From positions 9,524,001 to 9,588,000 of the forward strand of contig NC_087163.1 in assembly GCF_035594125.1 (NCBI RefSeq): a DNA stretch of 64,000 bases, read 5' to 3'. The notes beneath the pieces were generated by a model, which saw only the letters and a list, made by a program, of their open reading frames with translations, was not told the DNA's origin and searched no databases. Position numbers and translations under genes: made by a program. The stretch comes from Scylla paramamosain (lineage: Eukaryota; Arthropoda; Malacostraca; Decapoda; Portunidae). This document shows, one piece after another, positions 1-13,220 of this stretch. Positions within the stretch are counted from its first letter, which is position 1, and each line of letters starts with the position of its first letter.

Positions 1-1715
1 CTAGAGATCAGAGAGAAGGGAGGAAAGAGTTAAACCAATTTAAAATTAGCCCATGGAATTGTAAATGCATCAATATATGCAGCCTCTGGATCTGGTGTCC
101 ATGCACAGAATGGAGTCATTTGTTTGTTCAAACGTGTAGCGAATAGGTCTATACAAGGATTCCCAAATATAGAACACAATTCCTTAAATATCATCTCATT
201 CAGCTGCCACTCATGTCTGTCATTAAAGGAACGTGACGCCTCGTCGGCCATGACGTTACATTTGCCTGGTATGTGGAAAGCTGTCAGCCATACCCCATTA
301 CTAAGACACCATTCCCAGATGTCCCTACTAATGTCATCACAAACTATTGACTTAACACCTCCCATCTCATTCACGTAATTAATCGCTGTAGTGTTATCAC
401 ATAACACCTTGACGTGTAAACCTCTAAGGAGATGTGTAAAAGATCTCAATGAGAATAATATAGCCAATAATTCACATGCATTAATGTGTGAACGCACCTC
501 TTCAGGGGACCATCTGCCATTGGTAGTGATGTTATTTAGGCAACCTGCCCATCCTAGATTTGAAGCATCTGTGAACAACTCAGTATCTGGTGCATTTCTG
601 AATATTTTCCTGTTTTGATTCTCCAATTCCTTAATCCACCAGTTTATATCTGTTCTAATCTCCTCTGTAATGTTCATCCATCTATTAAAGTCTCCACATG
701 CCTCTTCCAAGGCCTTGATCTTTGCTCTTTCCATCCTCCTATAGTGCATTTTCCCCATCTCTACAGCTGGGATTGCTGCCACCAGCAGGCCAATCACTCT
801 TGCCACAATTCTAATTTTTTCTCTCTGTCTATTGAATAAAAGAGAGCAATGCTGTATAATCTTATCCCTCCTACGCGCCGGCAAGGTAACTGTCATGGCC
901 ACCGAATCTATCACATTACCTAAATACTCAATACGCGTAGTGGGACTCAAAACAGATTTCTCCACATTTATGCAGAAACCTACACTCTGCAACAACTGAA
1001 TGGTGTCATTCATGCAATCAAAACATCTCTTCAAAGAGCTACTACACAGAAGCGTATCATCAATATAACTAGTGATGTGGCCTTTATGCCTAAGTGTAGA
1101 GAAAACTGGCTTCAGAAGTTTTGTAAATAGACGAGGACCATCCGAAAACCCGTTAGGTAGACATGTGAACTGGTAAATCTTATCCAACCATCTAAAACAC
1201 AGATATTTTTGTTGTTCCTCTGCAATTTTTACTGAATAATAGGCTTTCTTAAGGTCTATAGAAGCCATATAATCTCCTTGACTAAGCAACTGTAATGCTT
1301 GTTCAAAATTTTCCATTTTAAAATGAGTATATTCTACATGCCTGTTCAGTTTTTCAAGATTTAACACCATCCTATAATCCCCAGTCTTATTCTTCCTCAG
1401 AAAAATTGGTGAAAGTATTTGTTGATCCTGTCTATGTGTCTCTATGATGGCCTTTATCTCTAACAAGTTTTTAACCTGATGCATAATCAGTTTATCTTCC
1501 TCACTAAAGACATACTGTATATCCTCTTTAAATAAATATTCGATATTAGCTTCATCTATATTCAGATGACAATGTTCCACCATATCCAAAATGAACAGGT
1601 CACTTGTAATCACACGCCATTTATTGATAAACTTGTGAAGTTGCCCAGCCTCGAATTGTTCTCTCACCTGGGTTAACCCTGGGGGTTGTGTTGACCCCGG
1701 CCTCTCACGTTTTTT
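1..1715 (-). pseudogene. E1 Pol fragment: reverse transcriptase, RNase H, start of MT-like region
   Basis: Reverse transcriptase and RNase H of the DIRS-like copy, which would copy the element RNA into DNA. From the frame entry beside the slippery site it is open for about 560 codons. The RT catalytic aspartates are D157 in ASIDLKKAYYS and D222-D223 in SYIDDTLLC (a Y-I-D-D box). RNase H keeps D386 (FTDAS), E418, D443 (CDNTTA) and D494 (ADEAS). The conserved DIRS sequence DLFATRLNKQ follows. A TAA at 30-32 replaces the tyrosine found at the same place in E3, so the copy is dead, but the frame continues open past it to the window edge. There is no ATG at the start of the frame: the first codon that could initiate near the overlap is TTG. 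The frame lies -1 relative to gag, which fits expression by frameshifting. Confidence 0.88.
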
Positions 1716-2939
1716 GTTGTCCAAGCTTGAGCAGGGTAGGAGCGCCTGTGTTCACCACTGGAGGGCGTCCTGTGAAAACCATATGGCTGATATATGGATT
1801 GGAATCCACGGGTGGAGGCCTTGGCAAAAAAAGTTACGTTGTTTACCTCCACCAAATCTGCCACTGCTTGCAGTCCAAGATGTAGGCTTCTTAAAAGTGA
1901 ACTTGGTTTTCAGCCTTTCTGCCTCCTCAGTATTTCTGGTGGCTTGTGACAGGTCATCCCCAAACAATAGACCCGTCATGGGAGCCTTGTCAGCACACAA
2001 ATGAGAATATTTGGGATTAATGTCCCTCTTTATAATATGTCGCCTGGTCAAGTTATTTCTGTTGTGGGCATTACCCAATAATGCCAATGCACCATTGAGC
2101 ATGGCCACCTCATTTGCGATAATTTGGTGCTCTTCATCACGTGCCACCTTGTCTAGCACAGTAAGCGATTTAACAACAATAGTAGCTGCCTTGGTAATAT
2201 CTTTTCCCACGTCCCTTAAGCGGAAGTCTGCCTTCTTTGCCTCTGCAGGCAGCGCATCCAGGACCTGTGTGTTGCAATCCACTTGATTTAATGCATGGCA
2301 GTTACTTGGTCTAAATGTCACCTCATCCTCTACAATGGCTTTGTAATCTTCCTACCTCATGCCATTAATAAACAGGTGGTTCACCATTGCAGCAATTTCC
2401 TTGTCAAGTTCTTTTGAGACAGTTTCCGTGGGTCCATAATTCTTAGCACCTTGTAACAGTATGCTATCATGAGGAACATCCCTCTGGATTTCCTCTTCCT
2501 CATCACTGTCCTCCCTCAGTGGAGTTCTAAATCCAGAAAATCCTGCCTGTGATTCCTGAGAATCTGGCACCAAAGTATTATTTGACACCGACTGGGGGGC
2601 ATTGTTATGAACTGCTTGTGACTTCACATCCCTATTTTCCTTCTTAAGCTTGTCCATGTCCCTCCTCAACTCAGTCAAAGCATCCATAATCATGCCCAAA
2701 GAAGGCGCAGCGCTATCTTCACCATCGTATTTTGGAGAAGGGGAAGGTGACCGAGAGTAACTTAACCTCTCATGACGAGTAGAACGGCTCTTGGATGTGG
2801 ATCTTTCTTCATCATGTTTACTCCCCTTGTGTAGTTCCTTTATTTTAGCAGAGTTGCGTGGCATGCTGGTAGTACTGAATCTCTCAGGACTGGGGCAAGC
2901 ATCAGAAGGCGTCCTAGACATGGCGGCGAATGTTAACAA
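1673..2939 (-). pseudogene. E1 gag-like ORF, disrupted
   Basis: Gag-like protein of the DIRS-like copy (family inference from position and similarity to E2 and E3). The N-terminal part is rich in Ser, Arg and Pro. The central part (KADFRLRDVGKDITKAA and NGALALLGNAHNRN) is shared with E2 and E3. The C-terminus is Gly/Arg-rich (RGRGQHNPQG) and there is no zinc knuckle. Two lesions are visible: an in-frame TAG at 2352-2354, and a frame change near 1830 in a run of seven T (sense), where the reading shifts from the 2321-1752 frame to the 1864-1673 frame. The start is probably the Met of MSRTPSD near 2921 rather than the first Met at 2939, because E3 has a similar MSSSGD motif. The last 14 codons overlap the Pol frame. 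Confidence 0.8.
1682..1715 (-). promoter_or_regulatory. E1 putative -1 ribosomal frameshift site (A AAA AAC plus hairpin)
   Basis: Minus-strand heptamer A AAA AAC (1709-1715) read as ACA-AAA-AAC in the gag frame, the canonical X XXY YYZ form. A -1 slip enters the Pol frame directly. After a 10-nt spacer, GGGGT (1698-1694) can pair with ACCCC (1686-1682) around a 7-nt loop. The gag stop lies downstream at 1673-1675. The same arrangement occurs in E2 and E3. Confidence 0.7.
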
Positions 2940-3052
2940 GACGCCACCCTTTCCAACAGCAGTTCTTTTTATAACTTCACGGGTGCCTTAATCTCTCACA
3001 CAGGGTAACTGTAAATCAAAAAATTTTTTACCTTTAGTAATTTGGGAAGTCA

Positions 3053-3399
3053 ATTGCCCCCGGGCTTGTAAATAAGGCAATATTCCTCTTGCCCCAATAA
3101 TGGGTAACAAGATGGAACCATCTCGCACCTATGTCGGCTCACGAGAGTGCCCAAATATGGTCATATTTGCCAATAATCCGCCTTATATCAAGTAACGGAT
3201 ATCATATAACCAATAATCCGCCCTTATACAAGGTAACGGATATTTATAGTCCACAATCCGCCCTTAATTCAGGTAACGGATTCAAATAGGCAACACTCCG
3301 CCCTTATCAGGTAACGGATATCCATAGGCAATACTCCTCCCTATAATCAGGTAACGGATAATTAAAGACAATATTCCACCCTTATAACAGGTAATGGAA
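3053..3399 (-). repeat. E1 leader array of stem-loop units
   Basis: Between the terminus and gag there are about eight short units, the last six spaced 39-42 bp apart. On the plus strand each has a 5' outer arm, a short inner arm, a loop, an inner arm partner, the constant TAA, and the outer partner. Outer pairs: ATTGCC/GGCAAT (3053-3081), TCTTG/CAAGA (3087-3112), ATCCG/CGGAT (3176-3200 and 3216-3241), AATCCG/CGGATT (3255-3282), TCCG/CGGA (3297-3318), a weaker one (3335-3358) and TTCCA/TGGAA (3374-3399). Inner pairs are of the CCTT/AAGG type. The arms differ between units but stay complementary, which suggests selected RNA or DNA hairpins. Confidence 0.7.
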
Positions 3400-3494
3400 A
3401 TCATAATACACAATCCAAACAAGAAAACTTTAATATTCCTATCACTCACCGATAACAGAAGTCGTAACAACTTAACAAGAGGCGAGACTGACAT

Positions 3495-3598
3495 CCGACT
3501 TGTGTGGTGTCTGCGCAGTAACTGACTGTGTGGCGAAGTGTAGTGTATCTCATGTGAACGGCACCATCTAGCAGACACGTGATTTGCCGAAGTAAAAT
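3495..3598 (-). repeat. E1 5' terminal inverted-repeat region
   Basis: The outermost approximately 100 bp of E1 align with the 5' ends of E2 (about 37690-37796): the TTTTACTTC terminus, AAATCACxTGTCTGCTAGA and TCACATGAGA. The partner terminus of E1 is outside the window. The edge is placed at the trinucleotide ATT (AAT on plus at 3596-3598), by analogy with E3 where the empty site can be read. Confidence 0.7.
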
Positions 3599-3605
3599 TG
3601 ATATC

Positions 3606-3607
<2 letters not shown>

Positions 3608-3663
<56 letters not shown>
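3608..3663. repeat. (GA)n microsatellite
   Basis: Uninterrupted GA dinucleotide tract, the left arm of a GA/CT inverted pair with 3739-3814. Confidence 0.98.
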
Positions 3664-3665
<2 letters not shown>

Positions 3666-3732
3666 AGGCTTGAAGGTTCTGCCAAATGCAAGACTCAAAT
3701 ATGTCAGGCATATGACCTAGGTTAAAATGAGA

Positions 3733-3738
<6 letters not shown>

Positions 3739-3814
<76 letters not shown>
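3739..3814. repeat. (TC)n microsatellite
   Basis: Uninterrupted TC tract; complementary to the (GA)n 75 bp upstream, so the two can pair as a long hairpin. Confidence 0.98.
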
Positions 3815-3816
<2 letters not shown>

Positions 3817-3956
3817 CATTTCAGGTTACACACCTTTATTCACATAATTAATTAAGATGGCTGTTGGAAAGCATAAGACGGGTTTGTTTGCCTATTTGTC
3901 GACTTAGAAGTGGGTGTAGCCAATGTCCAGCAGGTGTAGCCCTGAGTTATAAGATG

Positions 3957-4105
<149 letters not shown>

Positions 4106-4621
4106 TGCACATTTTTTCCTTTCTCCCTCTCATCTTCTTGGGTTATACACACCTTTATTCATTTGATTTATTAAGATGGCTGGCTGAAAGCATAAGACAG
4201 GTATGTTTGCCTATTTGTGGAGTTAATGTACTGGAGCAGGGTTTCTATACCTTGCAGTGCAAACCTCCTGTCTCTATGCCTTGTAGAGGCCAAGTGGCAG
4301 AGGTCTATATGGAATATCAAGCCAGACTCACTGGGGTGCAGTATGATAAGTTTTTTAATTTAATTTCAATTTTAAACTAGCATTTCAAAAACAAACTGCT
4401 ACAGGGCATGTGTCAGTGGGCAGTCCTTTGCTATGCTGCTGCACTGCTTGGGTAGTGGTGAAGTGGCATACTAGGTAAATATGGCGCATGGTGCCAAATT
4501 TGAACTTTTGGTTAGGAAAGGAAACAATATCGAGAACACAATTTCATTTTGCTTGTAGACTGCTCATATCTTTGAACATTCATAACACATTATCTTATAA
4601 CTCAGACACTCGTATTTATAT

Positions 4622-5522
4622 TGTTATGCTCACAGTTCCCAGCCCCTTCACAAAGCTGCCTCACCTGGACAAGCTTCCCTGAATCACCTCCTATGTGGAC
4701 TCAGTTCAGGGTTCAGATACGGGTGTATGGGATCCCTTGTGACTCCTGCACCATTTTTACAACAGTTGTAACACCAGGTCACACTAATTGAGGTCACCAG
4801 TCTGTTTTACCTACCTACAGACAAGGGAAATACTCTAACAACAATTAACTCTCACCACTGTCAAAGGATTGACAATCTAGGAAAAAAACAGCTATAACAT
4901 GTAATAATACATATATGGTTGAGGTATAATACCTCACTGGATCACTGGACAACTACCCTCAGTAACAATTCCACTCAATGTTCAACAGTGTGTTATAGCC
5001 TCAAGCCAAGTAGTGTTGTTTACTGCCTCTTGGATGGCAAGTCTTGTCAGGACCTGGGAAGGGAGTAAAGTTCACTGCAAAGCTAATTACTTAAGTCCTC
5101 TACAGCTGAACAGTATCAGCCAACAGTAGCATTTTACACAAAATGAGCTCACTAACAAGAGACATGGAAAATTACTACAAACGAGTGCCCATGAACATAC
5201 AGAAGGGTCATTTACCGCTCACTATGCAAGAGCTCAGCCTGCACACACATGCAGCCGAGGAGTCACTTCCCTGGGTCTGGAGTGTGTTATACATAGCTAC
5301 CACTCTCTGGCAGAGTAGTATGGAGACTCCTATTCTATATAAATAGGCCGGGGTGTATGGCTGGTAATGACCCATTTATCGCCTTAAGGCAACTGACCTG
5401 ACTAACTCTTATCCTGCCTCAGTCTCTGTTGGATATTAGTGCTCGTCTCATTACATCTGCTCTGTCTAAGCGATGGTTAGTGACTGACTGTGGAAGGCAC
5501 GTCACTCTCCCACTCTGCTACA
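4622..5522 (-). repeat. Gypsy-family LTR copy (minus), isolated
   Basis: About 901 bp bounded by TG and CA when read on the minus strand. It aligns over its length with the LTR at 16281-17171, including GAGGACTTAAGT, GAGGCTATAA and the 3' terminus CATAACA. No gag or Pol of this copy is seen beside it, and the flanking five bases (TATAT, AGGGG) do not match. It is therefore a fragment or a rearranged remnant rather than a clean solo LTR. Confidence 0.65.
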
Positions 5523-5970
<448 letters not shown>

Positions 5971-6042
5971 TCTCTTATTCTTTTCTCATTTGCTCTTACT
6001 ACTTTCTTTATTTTATATTGTGTTATCTCACTGCACACAACA

Positions 6043-7149
<1,107 letters not shown>

Positions 7150-7152
7150 TGT

Positions 7153-7265
7153 ACAGTAAAACCTCGTTATACTGGACCATGTTATAGTGGATTTCTGCAT
7201 TTAACAGACATGTATGGGCTATAGACCATCAATCAGATGTACTGGATAAATGTTGATAAAAGAGG
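7153..7265 (+). mobile_element. Pogo/Tigger-like terminal fragment
   Basis: CAGTAAAACCTCGTTATAC followed by TGGACC resembles terminal inverted repeats of pogo/Tigger-type Tc1-mariner elements. I did not find a matching right end nearby, so only this end is called. Confidence 0.45.
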
Positions 7266-7566
7266 CAGAATGTTTGGCCAGCAGCCTGAATATTAATTGT
7301 GTATTATTATTGATAATTCACTAAATGCTTACAAAATACATCATGTACATCAAGTACATGTTTATCATCATCACAAATATCTTATTACACTGTGGCATGT
7401 TGACATGTTTAGAGTTCCCTTCTAGTGGAGCTCATCCTGATAAGAAATCCTGTTAAACAGCAATGGTGACAAGGGAGTGAGTGAGGATGGGAGGGAGGGT
7501 GTGGGTGGTGGTGGTAGCAGTGGTGAGCACACACCGCATCAACCAGGGTTACACTGTCTGCCATAA
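7266..7566. other. Unassigned AT-rich sequence
   Basis: May be the interior of the pogo-like fragment. GT-rich stretch at about 7495-7520. No coding frame recognised. Confidence 0.4.
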
Positions 7567-7875
7567 TTTCTTCTTTCTCTCACCTCTATTCTGTCCAGCT
7601 CTATAATGCAAGAGTTAACCAGTATTCTTAATCATTCATCCCTTTCTCTGGTAAACTCTGGAACTCCCTACCTGCTTTTGTATTTCCACCTTTCTATGAC
7701 TTGAACTCCTTCAAGAGGGAGCTTTCAAGACTTCAATTTTTTAACACTGCTTCGGACCCTATTCAGAGACTGGCATCTCGATGGGCTTTTTTTTTTCTAA
7801 TAGATTTTTGTTGCCCTTGGCTGGTGTCCCTCCGAAAAAAAAAAAAGTAAAAAAAAAAAATAAATAAAAAATTTT
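7567..7875 (+). mobile_element. LINE-A 3' end fragment
   Basis: Matches the 3' end of the LINE-A copy at 10820-11140: TTTCTCTGGTAAACTCTGG, the last codons with CTCCTTCAAGAGGGAG, the TTGTTGCCCTTGG tail motif and an A-rich end with spaced T. It is 5'-truncated, as is usual for LINE copies. Confidence 0.85.
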
Positions 7876-8478
<603 letters not shown>

Positions 8479-8548
8479 ACTATGTGAGATATTTAGCAAC
8501 CACAATGGTTACGATGTGAAGTAACACAGACATGATATCCAGATATCC

Positions 8549-11002
8549 ATGATCTCCATTCTTGGAGACTTCAATGTTCACCACCAGCTTTGGCTTTCCT
8601 CTCCCTTCACTGACCATCCTGGTGAACTAGCCTACAACTTTGCTATCCTCCATAACCTAGAACAATTGGTGCAACACCCTACTCGCATTCCTGACCGTCT
8701 TGGAGATACGCCCAACATTCTTGACCTTTTCCTGACCTCTAATCCTTCTGCTTATGCTGTCACCCTTTCTTCTCCGTTTGGCTCCTCCGATCACAATCTC
8801 ATATCTTTATCTTGTCCTATCACTCCAATCCCTCCTCAGGATCCCCCTAAGCGAAGGTGCCTCTGGCGTTTTGCCTCTGCCAGTTGGGGGGACCTGAGGA
8901 GGTATTTTGCTGATTTTCCTTGGAATGACTACTGCTTCCGTGTCAGAGACCTGTCTTTGTGTGCTGAGCGCATAACAGAGGTGATAGTGTCTGGCATGGA
9001 GGCGTACATTCCTCACTCTTTTTCTCATCCTAAACCTTCTAAACCTTGGTTTAACACAGCTTGTTCTCTTGCCATACATGATAGAGAGGTGGCCCACAAA
9101 AGGTACTTAAGCCTTCCATCACCAGAATCTCATGCACTTTATATTTCTGCCCGGAACCATGCCAAGTCTGTTCTCCAACTAGCCAAAAACTCCTTCATTA
9201 ACAGAAAATGTCAAAACCTTTCAAGATCTAACTCCCCTCGTGATTTCTGGCATCTAGCCAAAAATATCTCCAATAACTTTGCTTCTTCTTCTTTCCTTCC
9301 TCTACTTCAACCAGATGGCACCACTGCTATCACATCTATTTCTAAAGCTGAACTCTTTGCTCAAACCTTTGCTAAAAACTCTACCTTGGACGATTCTGGG
9401 CTTGTTTCTCCCTCTCCTCCACCCTCTGACTACTTCCTGCCACGTATTAAAATTCTTCGCAATGATGTTTTCCATGCCCTAGCTGGCCTAAACCCTCGGA
9501 AGGCTTATGGACCTGATGGGGTCCCTCCTACTGTTCTCTGAAACTGTGCCTCCGTGCTTGCACCTTGCCTAGTCAAACTCTTTTAGCTCTGTCTCTCAAC
9601 ATCTACCTTTCCTTCTTGCTGGAAGTTTGCCTACATTCAACCTGTTCCTAAAAAGGGTGACTGTTCTAATCCCTCAAACTACCGTCCTATTGCTTTAATT
9701 TCCTGTCTATCTAAAGTTTTTGAGTCTATCCTCAACAGGAAGATTCTTAAACATCTATCACTTCACAACCTTCTATCTGATCGCCAGTATGGGTTCCGTC
9801 AAGGCCGCCCTACTGGTGATCTTCTGGCTTTCCTTACTGAGTCTTGGTCATCCTCTTTTAGAGATTTTGGTGAAACTTTTGCTGTTGCCTTGGACATATC
9901 AAAAGCTTTTGATAGAGTCTGGCACAAAGCTTTGATTTTGAAACTACCCTCCTACGGTTTCTATCCTTCTCTCTGTAACTTCATCTCAAGTTTCCTTTCT
10001 GACCGTTCTATTGCTGCTGTGGTAGACGGTCACTGTTCTTCTCCTAAATCTATTAACAGTGGTGTTCCTCAAGGCTCTGTCCTGTCACCAACTCTCTTCT
10101 TATTATTCATTAATGATCTTCTAAACCAAACTTCTTGTCCTATCCACTCCTACGCTGATGATACCACCCTGCACTTCTCCACGTCTTTTCATAGACGTCC
10201 AACCCTTCAGGAGGTAAACATAGCACGCAGGGAAGCCACAGAATGTCTGACTTCTGATCTTTCTAAAATTTCTGATTGGGGCAGTGCAAACTTGGTATTG
10301 TTCAATGCCTCAAAAACTCAATTCCTCCATCTATCAACTCGACACAACCTTCCAGACAACTATCCCCTCTTCTTCAATGACACTCAACTGTCCCCCTCTT
10401 CTACACTGAACATCCTCGGTCTGTCCTTTACTTATAATCTGAACTGGAAACTTCACATCTCATCTCTAGCTAAAACAGCTTCTATGAAGTTAGACGTTCT
10501 GAGACGTCTCTGCCAGTTTTTCTCACCCCCCCCCCCCCCCCAGCTGCCAACTCTGTACAAGGGCCTTATCCGTCCATGTATGGAGTATGCTTCACATGTC
10601 TGGGGGGGTTCCACTCATACTGCTCTTCTAGACAGGGTGGAATCAAAAGCTTTTCGTCTCATCGACTCCTCTCCTCTAACTGACTGTCTTCAGCCTCTCT
10701 CTCACCGCCGCAATGTTGCATATCTAGCTGTCTTCTACTGCTATTTTCATGCCAACTGCTCTTCTGGTCTTGCTAACTGCATGCCTCCCCTCCTTCCGCG
10801 GCCTCGCTGCACAAGACTTTCTTCTTTCTCTCACCCCTATTCTGTCCACCTCTCTAACGCAAGAGTTAACCAGTATTCTCAATCATTCATCCCTTTCTCT
10901 GGTAAACTCTGGAACTCCCTGCCTGCTTCTGTATTTCCACCTTCCTATGACTTGAATTCCTTCAAGAGGGAGGTTTCAAGACACTTATCCACCAATTTTT
11001 GA
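8549..11002 (+). pseudogene. LINE-A ORF2: endonuclease and reverse transcriptase, two nonsense codons
   Basis: One reading frame covers the whole stretch. The first part is the C-terminal half of an APE endonuclease: GDFNVHH (the GDFN motif) and SSDHNLI (the SDH motif). The linker and RT entry motif AYGPDGVPP follow, then NYRPIAL, the fingers-palm motif ALDISKAFDRVWH, SGVPQGSVLSP and the catalytic SYADDTTLH box. A C-terminal domain with RPCMEYASHVWGG ends at 11002. Only two stops interrupt it: TGA at 9539-9541 (a Trp codon is the likely ancestor) and TAG near 9584. A run of 15 C at about 10527 lies in frame. RT and endonuclease would carry out target-primed insertion. The missing 5' part makes this copy non-functional. 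Confidence 0.88.
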
Positions 11003-11140
11003 CCACTGCTTTGACCCTTTTATGGGACTGGCATTTCAGTGGGCATTTTTTTTATTGATTTTTGTTGCCCTTGGCCAGTGTCCTTCTTACATAAAAAAAA
11101 AAAAAAAAAAAAAAAATAAAATAAAAAAATAAAAATAAAA
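8549..11140 (+). mobile_element. LINE-A (APE-type non-LTR retrotransposon), 5'-truncated
   Basis: Best LINE-A copy of the window. It starts inside the endonuclease domain, has RT with C-terminal region, a short 3' UTR with TTGTTGCCCTTGG, and an A-rich tail with spaced T (11091-11140). Other copies or fragments: 7567-7875, 28888-29360, 32410-38115 (split by E2) and 38700-39770. The group is probably in the Jockey/I/CR1 assemblage, but clade assignment needs a tree. Confidence 0.88.
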
Positions 11141-12202
11141 TGGAATCATAACAACAATGACAAACAGGTCCTCAAATTAGCCCTTCATACTCTGTACCGT
11201 TTTCTCCTCTTCCTGCTCCTCCCATGAGATCTGTCTCTGTGTCTCACACAGGACATGCAATCCCCTTGACAATGTTGGCATGAGGACCTACTCCAACAGA
11301 AAGACCTATTCATATGATTTTATTTCAGGCCCCAACTACAGTTGTGCCAACTATTCCTGTGACTCCTGTCTTTTCTCCTCTTTCTCCATCATCTATTACT
11401 CTTTCCTCCACTTGCCCCACTGCTCCATTTACTCTCACCTCTCTTATTCTCTTTGTTGCATAATCAACTCTTTCTTCTTTACCTTCTACTCAATACAACT
11501 TAAACAGAAGAGCCACCAAGCAGGGACAACCTTGTGCCCTTACCTACCAGGGGCCATAGCTTCTTGGTACATCATCACAGCAGCACCAGCTGACACACTT
11601 CCTAGCCAAACAACTTCTGGGCTGTCAATCAAGACTAACTTCCTGGCCCCTCCAACTCTCCACACTGGAGAACACACAATGTTCTCCAATAGGCCTTCAC
11701 TGCCCACACCACTCTGTCTTGCCTGCTCTATGCTCTACAAGGCTTCCATGTCAGACCCATAAAATGAGCAAACTATAAATGCCACTTCCTTAGCAAAAAT
11801 AAGAGAGGCCTCCTGTCTGCTCTTACTTAAACATAACAGTATTTCCCAGATGTGGCATGACTAAGCCTCTTCCTTACTGTCAGGCAGAACAATGCTATTA
11901 CCCTCCACTCCTCCCACCTATCATTTGATGACACCAGAGTCACCACAACAAGCTGACAGCTGCTCCTTTCTAGGACACAGCACACCCATTCCCACATGCA
12001 GAGCAAAGCTTCCATATGTGACCATCCCAACACAATAGCCTCTGGCTCCAATCCAAGCCTGGCTAATGAGCATCTGGGTCAACACTACTGGTCCCAGCCA
12101 CTGCTCCTGCCTGTAACTCAGTTTCAGCAAGCTCAATTTTTTTGTCACTTTGAGATGGATGGCACCCATCATTACATATTATCATACTTGGGCCCAGCAC
12201 CT
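11141..12202. other. Unassigned; possibly degraded Gypsy interior (minus)
   Basis: Moderately GC-rich sequence continuing the minus-strand Gypsy side beyond the MITE. No RT, protease or integrase motif could be recognised. The open frames on either strand look like chance. Confidence 0.3.
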
Positions 12203-13220
12203 AGGGCTGTATTAACAAAGATTCTTAGCCTTCTGCTTAGACTTATGCTTATCTCCTAATGTACTTAAGGATGCTGCTTAGACTTATTATGTTTACCTCC
12301 TAAGTGTGCTTAAGGTTGTGCTGAGCCTTGGCTGAGCTGAACTCCTAAGCCCCAGTATGAAATGGTGAAAAAGCAAAACAGTAAAATAATTTATTTCTTA
12401 ATTTTGAGTTAATAGTACAATCTTTTTACATTTTTGGATTAAATAATGAAGATATTAATTTATCATTGATTTTGTAAAGATATGAGCACATAAATATGTG
12501 GTTTTAAGTAAGTAAATTACATCCTGCACAAGGAGTGTGTATTTTGTCTCAGTGTTTACATTCTTGAGCCAGCATTGCCCCACCACTCCCACACTGCAGC
12601 ACCTCTTTTCCTGTCCTTTTTTTTTAGTATGGAGATGATAACTCCTAAGGCCAAAAAGGCCAACAGAGGAAACCCAGCTGGACCAATGGTGAGACTCCTT
12701 CTTCGTCCAGTCAGTCAGTCATTCAGCATCACAAAAGAGCTGCATGGGGCTTTATTACAGAAGGCAAATGAGACATGCCAACAACAGGACACAGATCATC
12801 ATTGCTGCAGAGCTGCATTTCCCTTTGGCTAAATAACACTGTAATTACTACTTTAATTACTAGTGTCAGTACATCATTCCTTCCTGTAGGGCTTTCCAAG
12901 CCAAATCTGTCACAAATAACATTCCTGCAGGTCTAATCTATTTATGTTCAACAGTTCAGAATTACTCAGGTCATCGAGAACATCCTTATGGGCTGATAAT
13001 ACTTAAGGTGGTGGGTTCGGGATTGATGGTCAGCCATCTTTGCTTGCATAGCGTAGGCTTAGCATAACTCTTAAAGTTAAGTTACCTCCAGACCTGACTT
13101 AAATTTTCAGCACTTTGAGATCTACACTCAGCATGACTTGAGAAGTTAAGCACAACTCTAAGCATAAGTTTGAGTCAAACCTCTATAGTTAATATTAAGA
13201 ATCTTTGTTAATATGGCTCC
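12203..13220. mobile_element. Non-autonomous DNA transposon (MITE) of about 1 kb
   Basis: Left end GGCTGTATTAACAAAGATTC and right end (reverse complement) AGCCATATTAACAAAGATTC form a terminal inverted repeat of about 20 bp with few mismatches. Subterminal sequences rich in CTTAAG and TTATGCTTA motifs are also inverted. There is no transposase frame. Superfamily uncertain (PIF/Harbinger- or hAT-like); a clear target duplication was not found. It interrupts the degraded sequence around the minus Gypsy copy. Confidence 0.6.

Larger units (their letters stand above)
1..3598 (-). mobile_element. DIRS-like retrotransposon copy E1, 3' part cut by the window
   Basis: Minus-strand element read from its 5' terminus at about 3598 leftwards: inverted terminal sequence (about 3495-3598), a stem-loop leader (3053-3399), gag (2939-1673) and Pol (RT and RNase H, then the start of the MT-like region). 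The tyrosine recombinase and 3' terminus would lie left of position 1. The terminus TTTTACTTCGGCAAATCAC (minus strand) matches those of E2 and E3, and the coding order is the same. DIRS-like elements use a tyrosine recombinase instead of an integrase or endonuclease; the family is known in decapods. E1 is closer to E2 than to E3 in protein sequence. The outer flank at 3599 is GATATCATG followed by (GA)n, so E1 sits in an R1 repeat. It is broken by three lesions: a gag stop, a gag frameshift and a Pol stop. Confidence 0.9.

Noticed and set aside
124..839. Plus-strand open frames opposite E1 Pol (also 34044-34343, 44008-44277, 45121-46164)
   Set aside because: Antisense shadows of well-supported Pol frames with catalytic motifs on minus.
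3053..3399. Possible CRISPR-like array because of the regular 40-bp spacing
   Set aside because: Units are internally paired, vary in sequence, sit in a eukaryotic retrotransposon leader and have no spacer or cas context.
4622..5522. Clean solo LTR
   Set aside because: The flanking bases do not form a target duplication, so only LTR identity is claimed.
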